A DNA stretch of 19,526 bases from CAZBWW01 sp964496005 (GCA_964496005.1 CAZBWW010000019.1:1-19526); one strand, 5' to 3'. Positions 10,501 to 16,992 are shown, numbered from the stretch's first letter. The notes: generated from the sequence alone by a model not told the origin. Numbers and translations are program-made.

Positions 10501-11715
10501 ATTAAACGAAGCTGGTGCAGCTGCTCTGGATTCCCAACTATTGCCGGCAATGTTATATCTCGAAAAAGTAGTTGTATTAGCGCCACGCGGTGCATATAAA
10601 TAACCACTATAATGAACTAAATCGGCACCGACGCTGAAGGCTGCAGAAGCGTTTGTAGGTCCGACAAACTCATTTCCTGCATCATCATATTTCCAGAAAT
10701 CGTTTGTGCCGTTACCTCTGAAGACATAAATTTGATCGTCTGCATCATTATAAACTGCACCAACATAGCGATTAACAATCGGCGTGCTAGTCAGTGTATC
10801 CCAGCTGTTACCGGTGATATTGTATCTATAGAAATCTGCAGTTGCATTACCTCGGGGATAGTAGATGTACCCATCTTTCACTGCTGCACCTCTATCATCA
10901 TTAAATGTACCGGGAGCAGCTGTCATAGTTGACCAAGTTTGTCCGCTAATACTGTATCTATAGAATGTTGTAGTATTAGCACCTCTTGGCGTATATAGGT
11001 AACCATTGTCGTATTTTAATTCTGCACCCGTACTTATTGTTGCTGCTGGTCCTGTAACAAGGGACCATATATCGTCCGAAATGTCATATGTCCAAAAATC
11101 AGTTGTACCACCGCCACGTAATGCAAAGATTGTTGTTCCGTCAGTTGCACTAGTTCCACCTGAAGAAACAAGATCAGGTGTGTCAGCTAAATCCTCCCAT
11201 AAATCGTGTGCGATAGAGTATCTTTTGAATTCTTTTTGCGCGCCACCGAATATGGTGTAAATGTAGCCATCAAGGTAAGTCATATCAGAACCAGCATCAG
11301 ACATAGTGTAGGGCGCTGTTAAGTCTTCCCACCTATTTTCTGTTGGCAAGTACCTGGCAAAGTAATAATCCCGTCCGGCTAATACATATACATAGTTACC
11401 ATCGCTAGTCGTAGAAGTACCTGTTGTGAGTGCAGCATCCGGTGAGCGCCAAACTTTAGGTCCCCAATTACCGTCACCAATTAGTATCACATCCCCTTCT
11501 TTACTGTCAGCTTGAGTGCCATCAAATTTACCAAGCATCCAGTCAACTCTATGGGTAAGTGTTTCAGTATCTGCATTGACAGGTCGTAACGAATGACTCT
11601 TTAGCACTAAAAAAGATAAAGTGACAAATAGCGTACAGGCTAGTAAACCGCTAACTACAGCAAATATTTGTGTAACAAGCTTAACTGTTTTTTTGTGGGC
11701 AGGGTAACATACCAT
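4576..11715 (-). CDS. Giant kelch-repeat / fibronectin type III surface protein
   Basis: Very large (2,379 residues) anchored extracellular protein, probably an adhesin or carbohydrate/protein-binding surface protein; the function is inferred. Residues 8-38 are a Lys-flanked hydrophobic signal anchor, containing LLAC at 24-27, a weak lipobox. Kelch-type units with pattern IYxxRGxxTxxFxRYDIxxxxW (about 44-48 residues each) fill 105-630 (about 12 units) and again 893-1445 (about 12 units). Each block could form one or two propellers. Each is followed by a beta-sandwich (about 632-720 and 1448-1548, with EITTRSS/LETRTS and YIQIR/YIQVK motifs) and an Ig-like domain (about 724-832 and 1549-1668, with GYYVYxGTxS and YYLRIxTxDxAGN). 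Seven FN3-type domains follow at about 1670-2354, several with the TTYYF / AGN motifs. The C-terminus is a short hydrophobic tail without a membrane helix or sorting signal. It begins the operon with the ABC ATPase and permease, which suggests the transporter exports, releases or works with it. No Shine-Dalgarno precedes the ATG; the ATG at 11722 is in another frame. Confidence 0.93.
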   Translation of the reverse strand: MVCYPAHKKTVKLVTQIFAVVSGLLACTLFVTLSFLVLKSHSLRPVNADTETLTHRVDWMLGKFDGTQADSKEGDVILIGDGNWGPKVWRSPDAALTTGTSTTSDGNYVYVLAGRDYYFARYLPTENRWEDLTAPYTMSDAGSDMTYLDGYIYTIFGGAQKEFKRYSIAHDLWEDLADTPDLVSSGGTSATDGTTIFALRGGGTTDFWTYDISDDIWSLVTGPAATISTGAELKYDNGYLYTPRGANTTTFYRYSISGQTWSTMTAAPGTFNDDRGAAVKDGYIYYPRGNATADFYRYNITGNSWDTLTSTPIVNRYVGAVYNDADDQIYVFRGNGTNDFWKYDDAGNEFVGPTNASAAFSVGADLVHYSGYLYAPRGANTTTFSRYNIAGNSWESRAAAPASFNDDTKGVAAGSYLYFFRGSNVVTFYRYDPAGDSWSTMADAPATVRYGGALVYPGSGDYIYATRGNYTRTFWRYSISGNSWDDISVADLPDNTEASYGARLAYDGTDIYYISGSRTGQILKYVIGTDTWSSLDSLPYGPFYGTDMTYYDGNLYIQAGYYKKDFWRYNIASGEWTYMDPLSQQTGYDYGPYDGGSLESDGSGQIYSIEGRAQTNMNVFTVGTDDFPVSGTWTSDTIDLTYVSGWNSLASSVTTPGDSAVTLETRTSADLDAWSTWEAVPGGSIASPEERYIQIRATLSASSDQTQAPTLHSLTLDYDGDTTDPTNPDTFDGSSQEVGGVELTDGEAYKYANPYFTWSGASDTESEIEGYYVYFGTSSGADPQTLGNFQTASSYLATEPMSSGNYYLRLQTKDTAGNISSAITGFTYEYSGISATSLTLTDTGDFDAGSLSSVSTAGDELKLESKEGFWKQTRLTLVPANVYHGSSIAYVASSNKLYVFRGGTTNVFYEYDIATDVWTTLTAAPTTLTYGAQIIEGPSGYLYAFAGNNTTTFWRYDISGNSWDDGAATDAPQTINFGSSLIYDGSQYIYALRGNTDDSFFRYDTTGNSWETLANIDFDAPTYQADNLVRYGGDLAYDGNDTIYAMQGTARTGFASYSISGNEWTRLPNLPAFTYDGSKISYDETQNVIYLLAGNSKPFLFKYDIESATWTKLADGPLPFYIGSAMRNINGKLYVIRGNNTRSYYTYDTAKDLWELPTRGMLGGFFQGQGSRAFNSGAEIVKGDGNYFYFTQGNYESRLFRFDPTTGETVELAPAPLGFFIGGTIAYESTNNQIYAAGSQYDNRLMIYDIDTDTWSEETSDPFPLDPGAGTTMVYDGSQYMYWARGGATTSFYRFDTQGSSGTKWAAMTGLPATVADGAQLVYRDGYVYTLRGNNIASNPFYRYTPGSNSWTTLTGMSINVYNDGFLVDAGGDHLYACRATNTASCYKYEIAGGTWSSITNAPAQIFTGGSAASDGSGIVHVIAGPGTDTYSDGLYTYVAQTDSTSFEASGSYTSEAIDLGSIYRFGNLEITYTSATNADIEITTRSSANGSDWTAWSAVSQEKQIGSTYKYKINSTVNQYIQVKFDFSSSDSVYSGIVSDYTINYYQDTDAPTNPSSLSAYDSGAQAVPLTTDTWYTYGTPNFDWPDAEAVGGASDTATGSGVAGYYVYLGTNSSADPSTSGTFVTDSEYDGSGLVSGSTYYLRIETIDEAGNTSAAIWAPFIYKYDATGPTVPGSVSADPAGYSSTDSFDFTWTASTDAGSGVDEYCYKTGAGSGLWASDQCSADLFVTGVPSYQSAQNIFYVRAKDTAGNYSSYATTSYYFSSDAPSPPQNLEVTPNTNTENSFAFEWDAPATYFGSTENLRYYYSVNSHPTMVSVTETANTFLSAGPFATLPGENIFYIVAKDEAGNIDYDLYESITFTANTSAPGIPISMDIADVSVKATSSWKIAISWEEPEDVGAGVDTYKIFRSEDNSSFEEIASSRGISYVDTGLEQLTYYYKVKACDNTNNCGSFSTTVSMYPDGKFVEAAPLVGEPLVTDITTKTATISWATSRTSDSKVAFGESSGDYNTEEVGSSEQVTGHELLLTNLSAGTTYYFVAKWTDEDGNTGISDEYSFTTLPAPTIKDVVMSSIGITSAQIKFTITGGSKARVYYGESTAFGGVTEISTSTSEATYIVTLDGLLDGTKYFYKINGFDSDDEEYEGTILDFTTLPSPRISDVQIQQVKGTAQSTVLVLWNTNTEVSSIVTYYPVDNPGATRDEVNVKLEVGEHKVLLRGLLPQTTYNLIVSGRDIAGNEARSEVQTLTTSTDTRPAAVLNLKVEGTIIKASAEAESLAQLVVTWDTDEPTTAQVEYGEGTGTTYSQKTQEDTNLTTNHMVIISGLTPSKVYHLRALSTDSAGNRTESIDTVTITPKVTENALDLVIANLQEAFGFIGSIN
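10330..11136 (-). repeat. Higher-order kelch repeat: units 3-4-5 duplicated as 6-7-8
   Basis: Within the first kelch block, residues about 194-328 and 329-462 match as a three-unit set. PRGANTTTF occurs at 243-251 and again exactly 134 residues later at 377-385. It is preceded in both by GYLY and followed by the same FNDD element (271-274, 404-407). Flanking units also pair, for example TTDFWTYD with TNDFWKYD. This points to a segmental duplication of three blades, about 402 bp long. Confidence 0.75.
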
Positions 11716-11789
11716 AATTCATAAAAATTCTATCACGTTTATGGTATAAATATCTACTATTTGCGATGATTTACTAGCTATGGAACACT

Positions 11790-11809
11790 ACATAGATGTA
11801 CGTCTATGT
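11790..11809. promoter_or_regulatory. Inverted repeat, possible operator
   Basis: Perfect 7-bp arms acataga (11790-11796) and tctatgt (11803-11809) around a 6-bp centre. It lies between the two divergent genes, 75 bp upstream of the kelch ATG. It could be a dimeric repressor site or a short RNA hairpin; nothing in the sequence decides. Confidence 0.35.
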
Positions 11810-11846
11810 CATATATATATTATTTAAAAAATATAGGGAGGCTTTT

Positions 11847-11957
11847 TTGAATCTTAACCTCATTTTTATCTCATTTTCTTTTGCTCTTTTACTGACTTTT
11901 ACCAAAATTTTAGTAAAGGGGGCGCATAGCAAAACAGCTCATAAATTACAACTTTAG
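11847..11957 (+). CDS. Possible 36-residue single-helix membrane peptide
   Basis: TTG-initiated ORF with a perfect Shine-Dalgarno AGGGAGG at 11835-11841, five bases before the start. It encodes a peptide whose first ~23 residues are almost wholly hydrophobic (NLNLIFISFSFALLLTF), followed by a basic tail (TKILVKGAHSKTAHKLQL) and TAG. That is the shape of a small single-pass membrane peptide. Against it: it is short, AT-rich DNA readily encodes such peptides, the start is TTG, and other genes here hardly use Shine-Dalgarno sites. I hold it as a possibility only. Confidence 0.2.
   Translation: MNLNLIFISFSFALLLTFTKILVKGAHSKTAHKLQL
11898..11917. promoter_or_regulatory. Near-perfect palindrome upstream of the S1 promoter
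   Basis: tttaccaaaattttagtaaa is a 20-bp palindrome with a single mismatched pair, centred about 55 bp upstream of the candidate -35 of the S1 gene. The size and symmetry fit a dimeric regulator site. It overlaps the possible small ORF. Confidence 0.35.
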
Positions 11958-11959
11958 GC

Positions 11960-11988
11960 TTGTATTACTATATATGCTTATGTATAAT
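11960..11988 (+). promoter_or_regulatory. Candidate sigma-70-type promoter of the S1-clpC-radA operon
   Basis: Perfect -10 TATAAT at 11983-11988, preceded by TG, with TTGTAT at 11960-11965 as -35 (three of six consensus bases) and a 17-bp spacer. Transcription would begin near 11995, giving a leader of about 84 nt before the ATG at 12079. In that leader tggctttg (12011-12018) can pair with caaagtcca (12048-12056), with one bulged base. S1 genes are often autoregulated through their leader; whether this one is cannot be seen. Confidence 0.5.
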
Positions 11989-12078
11989 GCTCATGCTCTC
12001 TGCTGTTTTTTGGCTTTGTTGCAGTCAGCCTCACGTATAAAATTAAGCAAAGTCCAAAGTATTTCACACAAAAAATTT

Positions 12079-13188
12079 ATGGCTAAAGCAAAAAAAATAT
12101 ATAAAGCAGATTCGATAATGACAAAACTGCTTACCGACAGTGATGTTACGATCAAGGACTTTAATTATGGTGATTTAGTTGAGGGAGTAGTAATCAGTGT
12201 TGGACACGGAGAAGTATTGGTTGACGTTGGGGCAAAAAGCGAGGGGATTATTTCTGGTGAGGAGCTTGTAGACAGTGATAAATCATACAAAAACTTAAAG
12301 CCCGGAGACAGTATTATGGCTATGGTAGTGCAGTCTGAAAACAGGCAGGGGTATGTGGTTCTGTCATTGCGCAGGGCAGAAAAAGACAAGAAATGGCAGA
12401 CAGTTGAGGATGCATATGCAGATGAGTCAGTACTCGAAGTTGACGTGCTCGAATATACAAAAGGCGGGTTGTTGGTAGATTGTTTAGGGTTACGGGGTTT
12501 TGTACCTCTGTCACATTTAGACAGAGTCCATTTTGCGAATGACTTAGCGAAAACAGCGGCCGGTAGCGAAGCCGAATTAAAAGAATCACTAAAGGTATTA
12601 TCCGGCAAAACGTTGAAAGTAAAAGTAATTGAGCACGATAAAGTAAAAAACCGCTTAGTACTGTCCGAGAAGGAAGCGGTGGCATCATATAGTGAAGAAG
12701 CTAAAGAGCAAAAATTAGCCAACATAAAAGAAGGCGATATATTGGAGGGAATTGTTACCGGAGTTATGCCTTTTGGGTTGTTTGTTGACTTAGACGGTGT
12801 TGAGGGATTAGTGCATATAAGTGAAATTGCGTGGGAAAAAGTCAGCAATCCGGGTACATACTATAGTGTAGGTAGTCCGATAGAGGTTAAAGTGCTTGGG
12901 ATAGACGAGCAGTCACAAAAACTGGCACTAAGCGTCAAACAGTTAATTACGAATCCATGGGACGGTGTTGAGGATAGGTATCCGGTTGGTACCGTAGTAA
13001 AGGGAAAAGTCAGTAAAATTGTGCCGTTTGGTGCGTTTGTAAATCTTGAAAAAGGGCTGGATGGTTTAGTACACGTGTCAGAAGCAGCAGGTCCCTTAAA
13101 AGTGGGGGATGAGGTGGAAGCTGTAGTTACAAATGTAGATGGTGCTAAACAAAAGCTTGCATTAAGTACCAGACAAGTCGAAGGTTAA
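12079..13188 (+). CDS. rpsA: 30S ribosomal protein S1 homologue with four S1 domains
   Basis: RNA-binding protein of the small ribosomal subunit that helps position mRNA. From the chosen start it has 369 residues with four consecutive S1/OB folds. The first starts at FNYGDLVEGVV. The second is more divergent (LEVDVLEYTKGGLLVDCLGLRGFVP). The third (GDILEGIVTGVMPFGLFVDL, then GLVHISEI) and fourth (GTVVKGKVSKIVPFGAFVNL, then GLVHVSE, KLALSTRQ) are classical. E. coli S1 has six domains; four-domain forms are common in other bacteria. The frame is open back to an ATG at 11974, but that start lies upstream of the candidate -10 box and adds a Cys/Leu-rich stretch untypical of S1. ATG 12079 (MAKAKK) is therefore preferred; a further ATG lies at 12118. 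The next gene begins 17 bp after its stop, so the genes are co-transcribed. Confidence 0.88.
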   Translation: MAKAKKIYKADSIMTKLLTDSDVTIKDFNYGDLVEGVVISVGHGEVLVDVGAKSEGIISGEELVDSDKSYKNLKPGDSIMAMVVQSENRQGYVVLSLRRAEKDKKWQTVEDAYADESVLEVDVLEYTKGGLLVDCLGLRGFVPLSHLDRVHFANDLAKTAAGSEAELKESLKVLSGKTLKVKVIEHDKVKNRLVLSEKEAVASYSEEAKEQKLANIKEGDILEGIVTGVMPFGLFVDLDGVEGLVHISEIAWEKVSNPGTYYSVGSPIEVKVLGIDEQSQKLALSVKQLITNPWDGVEDRYPVGTVVKGKVSKIVPFGAFVNLEKGLDGLVHVSEAAGPLKVGDEVEAVVTNVDGAKQKLALSTRQVEG

Positions 13189-13205
13189 CCAGAATAAGAT
13201 TTAAA

Positions 13206-15506
13206 ATGCCAGTAGGTAGATTAACTCAAAAGGCAAGTACCGTAATTATCAAATTGGGAATTCCACAAAATACTAACGGTGTGCCTAAAAAAACAACAAC
13301 TGCCGGAACCGTTGTGAAAGAATTGGCTAAATCAGCTGGGTACGGTGGGCAGGTGTTGAGTAAATTTCCCGAGCTAAAAATTATTACCACAAAGAGAGTT
13401 GAATTAAATGCTTTGGTACTACAAGCATATTATCAAGCTTCTAAACTCGCACATCCGTATGTAGGAACAGAACATCTGCTACTTGCACTGCTAAAACTTT
13501 GTAACAGTAAAGATTATCGGAAAGTGTATGACCACATTTCAAGTACTAGTATGTTTCCAAAAGCGCTAAAAATGGTTTCAACCGCCCGTGACAGCATAAT
13601 CCTTGACACATTTGGGAACAACCTAAATGCTGATATTTTACGACTATATCGCGAGCCGCTCGTATTTAGAGAGGAGCTAAATCACCTTAGTTCAATCTTA
13701 CTTAAAAAAGATAATAATAACGCGCTAATTATTGGTGAGACAGGTGTTGGTAAAGATTCTCTGATTCAGCTGCTAGTTAGGAGTATTGTATCTCTTGATG
13801 TTCCACCGGTTTTGGCAGGGTATCAGGTAATTGAATTTGATCTGATGAGTTATGTTACAAGTGTTGCAAACAAGGGCAGTATTGAAAACACACTGCTCAA
13901 TTTACAGGACGAATTACGCGGGTTAAAACGGGTAATAGTTAGCGTAAAAAATTTGCAGAATCTATTTATTTCAACATCAGCGGGGGTTGGTGTACCTCTA
14001 ATTTACACAATGTTTAGAGATGCGTTAAGAGCATCAGGCGTTAGTTTTATAGCTACAATGAATACCTCGGTCTTTGAGAGGCTTAATGTAGATAACGATT
14101 ATTTATTTGACGGGTTTTCGGTTATTGAGCTAGCTGAGCCTGAGGATGAAGAAGTACAGAAAATGCTTAAATTAAAAGCTAAAGCGTTGGGAGAATTTCA
14201 CAATGTGACAATAAGTGACAATGTGGTTGAGTATGTGTATGAGCTTGCTAAGGATGAAATTACCACGCCTAGCTTTCCAAAAAAAGGCGTAGATTTACTG
14301 GACATTGCGTGCGCTAATTTGTTGGTTAAGAAGAGCGCTGTGCCGGGTGACTATAAAAAACTTGTAGACAAAACGGTTGACATTTTAGAGGATCTAGACA
14401 GGAATTTGGCAAAAGGTAAGTATGATGAAGCCCTAAAGTTGGAAGCAAAAATGGTTTCTGTTGACAAAGTTTTGGTTGGGCATGAAGACGCGATGATATT
14501 TAGTAAACCACTAAAACTAGGTAAAACCGATATCAGAGCAGCTTTAGAAGAAATGGACTATATAAAAGAGCAGGATGAGAAAGCCGACACAAAAACGTTA
14601 AGCGGGTTAGCAGATGAAATAAAGAAAAAAGTTGTAGGTCAGGACGCTGCTGTTGATACAGTAGTAAAAGCGTTAATCAGGGCTAAACTAGGATTAAGAC
14701 AACGAAAACGGCCGATGGGAAGTTTTCTCTTTTTAGGACCGACTGGTGTTGGAAAAACTGAACTTGCGAGAGTGTTGGGTGAGAAGTCAAATTTGATCAG
14801 ACTTGATATGAGTGATTTTTCCGAAAAACATACTGTAGCTCGATTGGTTGGCGCACCGCCCGGGTATGTGGGTTATGGTGAAGGTGGGGAGTTAACTGCT
14901 AAGATCGCTGCGCATCCAGAAAGCGTAGTATTATTTGACGAAATTGAAAAGGCGCACCCAGATGTATTAAATATTTTATTACAAATTATGGAAGAGGGAG
15001 AGTTGGCAGACGCCAAGGGGGCAACACACGATTTTTCCAAAAGCGTAGTAATTTTAACCAGTAATATAGGTACGGAAATTTTGCATAATAAAGAAATTGG
15101 ATTTGTAGAGGGGCTAAAGTTGGCGGATGATGCACGTGTGTCAGCTCACCTAAAGTTAAATCTAAAAAAAATTTTGAAACCGGAATTATTAAACAGATTT
15201 GATGAGATTATTGTTTTTAGACGTCTTGGAAAAGAAGATCAACTGAAAGTGCTGGATATTATGCTGGCCGAGGTAGCAGAGGGGTTGAAGGCACAAAAAG
15301 TGAGTTTGAGAATAAGTAAGGCTGTAAAACAGCAGTTATTACAGACAGGGTATTCGGATGAGTATGGCGCCAGATCCTTGAGAAGAGTGGTCGAAAAGGA
15401 TTTGTTGGATAAGGTGGCGCAGATATTGTTGATTAAAAAGAAAAGGCCGTTGAAGTTAAGTGCGGGTGTTGAAGGTGGAAGTATTACAGTAAAAACTCCA
15501 ATCTAA
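13206..15506 (+). CDS. clpC: ClpC-like AAA+ unfoldase with a degenerate first ATPase module
   Basis: Hexameric protein unfoldase of the Clp/Hsp100 family that feeds substrates to ClpP (766 residues). Order: basic N-terminal extension (1-60); one recognisable Clp-N motif (YQASKLAHPYVGTEHLLLALL, 76-96) and a weak second; AAA+ module 1 (about 150-375); a short middle part with a UVR-like helix pair (about 385-420) and no long ClpB coiled coil; AAA+ module 2 (about 470-766). Module 2 is complete: Walker A GPTGVGKT 511-518, pore loop GYVGY 553-557, Walker B VVLFDE 574-579, sensor 1 TSN 618-620, arginine finger LLNRFDE near 664, sensor 2 GARSLRR 721-727. IGF at 631-633 matches the ClpP-docking loop of ClpC/ClpA/ClpX. 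Module 1 has lost its catalytic parts: GETGVGKD for GxxGxGKT, IVSVKN where Walker B DE belongs, LFDGF where the RRF arginine finger belongs, and no aromatic pore residue. clpP is not in the window. No Shine-Dalgarno precedes the ATG. Confidence 0.9.
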   Translation: MPVGRLTQKASTVIIKLGIPQNTNGVPKKTTTAGTVVKELAKSAGYGGQVLSKFPELKIITTKRVELNALVLQAYYQASKLAHPYVGTEHLLLALLKLCNSKDYRKVYDHISSTSMFPKALKMVSTARDSIILDTFGNNLNADILRLYREPLVFREELNHLSSILLKKDNNNALIIGETGVGKDSLIQLLVRSIVSLDVPPVLAGYQVIEFDLMSYVTSVANKGSIENTLLNLQDELRGLKRVIVSVKNLQNLFISTSAGVGVPLIYTMFRDALRASGVSFIATMNTSVFERLNVDNDYLFDGFSVIELAEPEDEEVQKMLKLKAKALGEFHNVTISDNVVEYVYELAKDEITTPSFPKKGVDLLDIACANLLVKKSAVPGDYKKLVDKTVDILEDLDRNLAKGKYDEALKLEAKMVSVDKVLVGHEDAMIFSKPLKLGKTDIRAALEEMDYIKEQDEKADTKTLSGLADEIKKKVVGQDAAVDTVVKALIRAKLGLRQRKRPMGSFLFLGPTGVGKTELARVLGEKSNLIRLDMSDFSEKHTVARLVGAPPGYVGYGEGGELTAKIAAHPESVVLFDEIEKAHPDVLNILLQIMEEGELADAKGATHDFSKSVVILTSNIGTEILHNKEIGFVEGLKLADDARVSAHLKLNLKKILKPELLNRFDEIIVFRRLGKEDQLKVLDIMLAEVAEGLKAQKVSLRISKAVKQQLLQTGYSDEYGARSLRRVVEKDLLDKVAQILLIKKKRPLKLSAGVEGGSITVKTPI

Positions 15507-15522
15507 ATGGTATTATTAATGC

Positions 15523-16992
15523 ATGGCGAAAATAAAATCCGCATATATATGCCAAAAATGTGCTTACGAAAGTGCTAAGTGGTTGGGTCAGTGTCCTGAC
15601 TGTGGCGAGTGGAACTCATTTGTTGAGACAGTTGTTGAAACTAAGAGTGGTAGTCTGAGTTTGGGGGGAACGGGTTATGTGACAGGCGGGTTAGGCAGTG
15701 GTTCAGTTACAATCTCAGGCGGTACAAAACCGATATACTTATCGAGCGTAAGACCAAAACAAACACAAAGGGTCAAAACAGGCATTGAAGAGTTCGATAG
15801 AGTCATTGGAGGGGGTTTTGTTCAGGGACAAGTAATCCTTTTAGCAGGGGACCCGGGCATAGGTAAGAGTACATTGCTTACTCAAATAGCTGAGGCGTTA
15901 AATAGATCCGGTGAATTGGAAAAACGGACTGGCGAACTAACCAAAAAAATATCTAAAACAAGTACCGCAAATTCAAAATCACCTCAAAAAAAAATAGTTG
16001 AGACAGAGCAAAAAGTATGCTACATCGGGGGCGAAGAAAGCCCCGAGCAAATAAAATTACGTGTTGAGCGGATGGGGTACAAAGCGGACAACTTGTTAGT
16101 GATTTCGGAAATAGATGTGGGAATAATAATAGGAGTTTTGGAAAATATTGTTAAACAAGAACGCATAGGCTTACTTATAGTAGATTCAATTCAGACGCTA
16201 TCAAGTGGAGCATTGTCCGGAATTTCGGGATCTGTGGGGCAGGTTAGGTTGTGTTCCCAACTACTTGCACAACTTGCAAAACGGCACGGTATTCCAACCA
16301 TACTTGTTGGTCATGTAACCAAAGACGGTACAGTGGCAGGACCTAAAGTACTGGAACATTTAGTAGATACAGTTTTATATCTTGAAGGTGATGCACAACA
16401 CATGTACCGCATTCTTAAAACAACGAAAAACCGGTTTGGACCAGTGTCAGAAGTAGGTATTTTTGAAATGGGTGATACCGGTTTACGGGAAGTCACAAAC
16501 CCATCCGAAATGTTGCTAAGTCAAAAACAGCAAAATGTTTCCGGCTCGTGTGTTACAGTTGTAATGGAAGGGTACAGACCGTTATTGTTTGAAATCCAGG
16601 CTTTATCGACACGGACACCTTTTGGGTATCCAAGACGAACAACCAGTGGTTTTAATGTCAATAGGCTGCAAGTATTAATTGCTATACTCGAAAAAAGAGC
16701 ACATTTAGATTTGGCAAACTTCGATGTGTATATAAATGTGGCGGGTGGTTTTAAAGTAAGTGAGTACGCAGCAGACTTAGCTGTGTGTTTGGCAATTGCG
16801 TCTTCGGTAAAAGATAAGCCGTTAAAAAATGGACTAGCCGTTTTTGGAGAGTGTGGTTTGTTGGGTGAGGTGCGTAGAGTGTCGTATGAAGATAAGAGAG
16901 TTAAGGAAGCAAAGAAGTTAGGATACAAAAATGTGTTAAGTCCTGCAAATATAAAATACGTTGGACAAGCGTTAAAAGTGGCTTTTGAGTAA
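15523..16992 (+). CDS. radA: DNA repair protein RadA (Sms), branch-migration ATPase
   Basis: RecA-like helicase that helps branch migration and processing of recombination intermediates (489 residues; usual length about 455). The N-terminal zinc finger has Cys 10, 13, 24 and 27 (CxxC...CPDCGEW). The RecA core has Walker A GDPGIGKS 109-116, Walker B LLIVDS 217-222, and the RadA-specific KNRFG motif at 302-306. The C-terminal Lon protease-like domain (about 340-489) has the typical YINVAGGFKVSEYAADLAV segment. Residues about 127-163 are an extra Lys/Thr/Ser-rich insertion between Walker A and the CYIGGEES segment, which explains the extra length. The gene starts 16 bp after clpC, with no Shine-Dalgarno. 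The clpC-radA neighbourhood is the same as in Bacillus and relatives. Confidence 0.96.
   Translation: MAKIKSAYICQKCAYESAKWLGQCPDCGEWNSFVETVVETKSGSLSLGGTGYVTGGLGSGSVTISGGTKPIYLSSVRPKQTQRVKTGIEEFDRVIGGGFVQGQVILLAGDPGIGKSTLLTQIAEALNRSGELEKRTGELTKKISKTSTANSKSPQKKIVETEQKVCYIGGEESPEQIKLRVERMGYKADNLLVISEIDVGIIIGVLENIVKQERIGLLIVDSIQTLSSGALSGISGSVGQVRLCSQLLAQLAKRHGIPTILVGHVTKDGTVAGPKVLEHLVDTVLYLEGDAQHMYRILKTTKNRFGPVSEVGIFEMGDTGLREVTNPSEMLLSQKQQNVSGSCVTVVMEGYRPLLFEIQALSTRTPFGYPRRTTSGFNVNRLQVLIAILEKRAHLDLANFDVYINVAGGFKVSEYAADLAVCLAIASSVKDKPLKNGLAVFGECGLLGEVRRVSYEDKRVKEAKKLGYKNVLSPANIKYVGQALKVAFE

Larger units (their letters stand above)
11716..12078. other. Divergent intergenic region between the surface-protein operon and the S1 gene
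   Basis: This 363-bp AT-rich stretch separates two divergent transcription units. It holds a candidate promoter for the S1 gene (11960-11988), two inverted repeats (11790-11809, 11898-11917), a possible small ORF (11847-11957), and a TAGAAT (minus strand, 11732-11727) that could be the -10 box of the kelch gene, only 11 bp before its ATG. No DnaA box clusters, tRNA or recognised riboswitch was seen. Confidence 0.6.

Noticed and set aside
11974..12078. N-terminal extension of the S1 protein from ATG 11974
   Set aside because: This start lies upstream of the candidate -10 box at 11983-11988, and the added segment is Cys/Leu-rich and unlike S1 proteins.
11716..12078. Replication origin in the AT-rich divergent region
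   Set aside because: No cluster of DnaA boxes, and no dnaA/dnaN neighbours.
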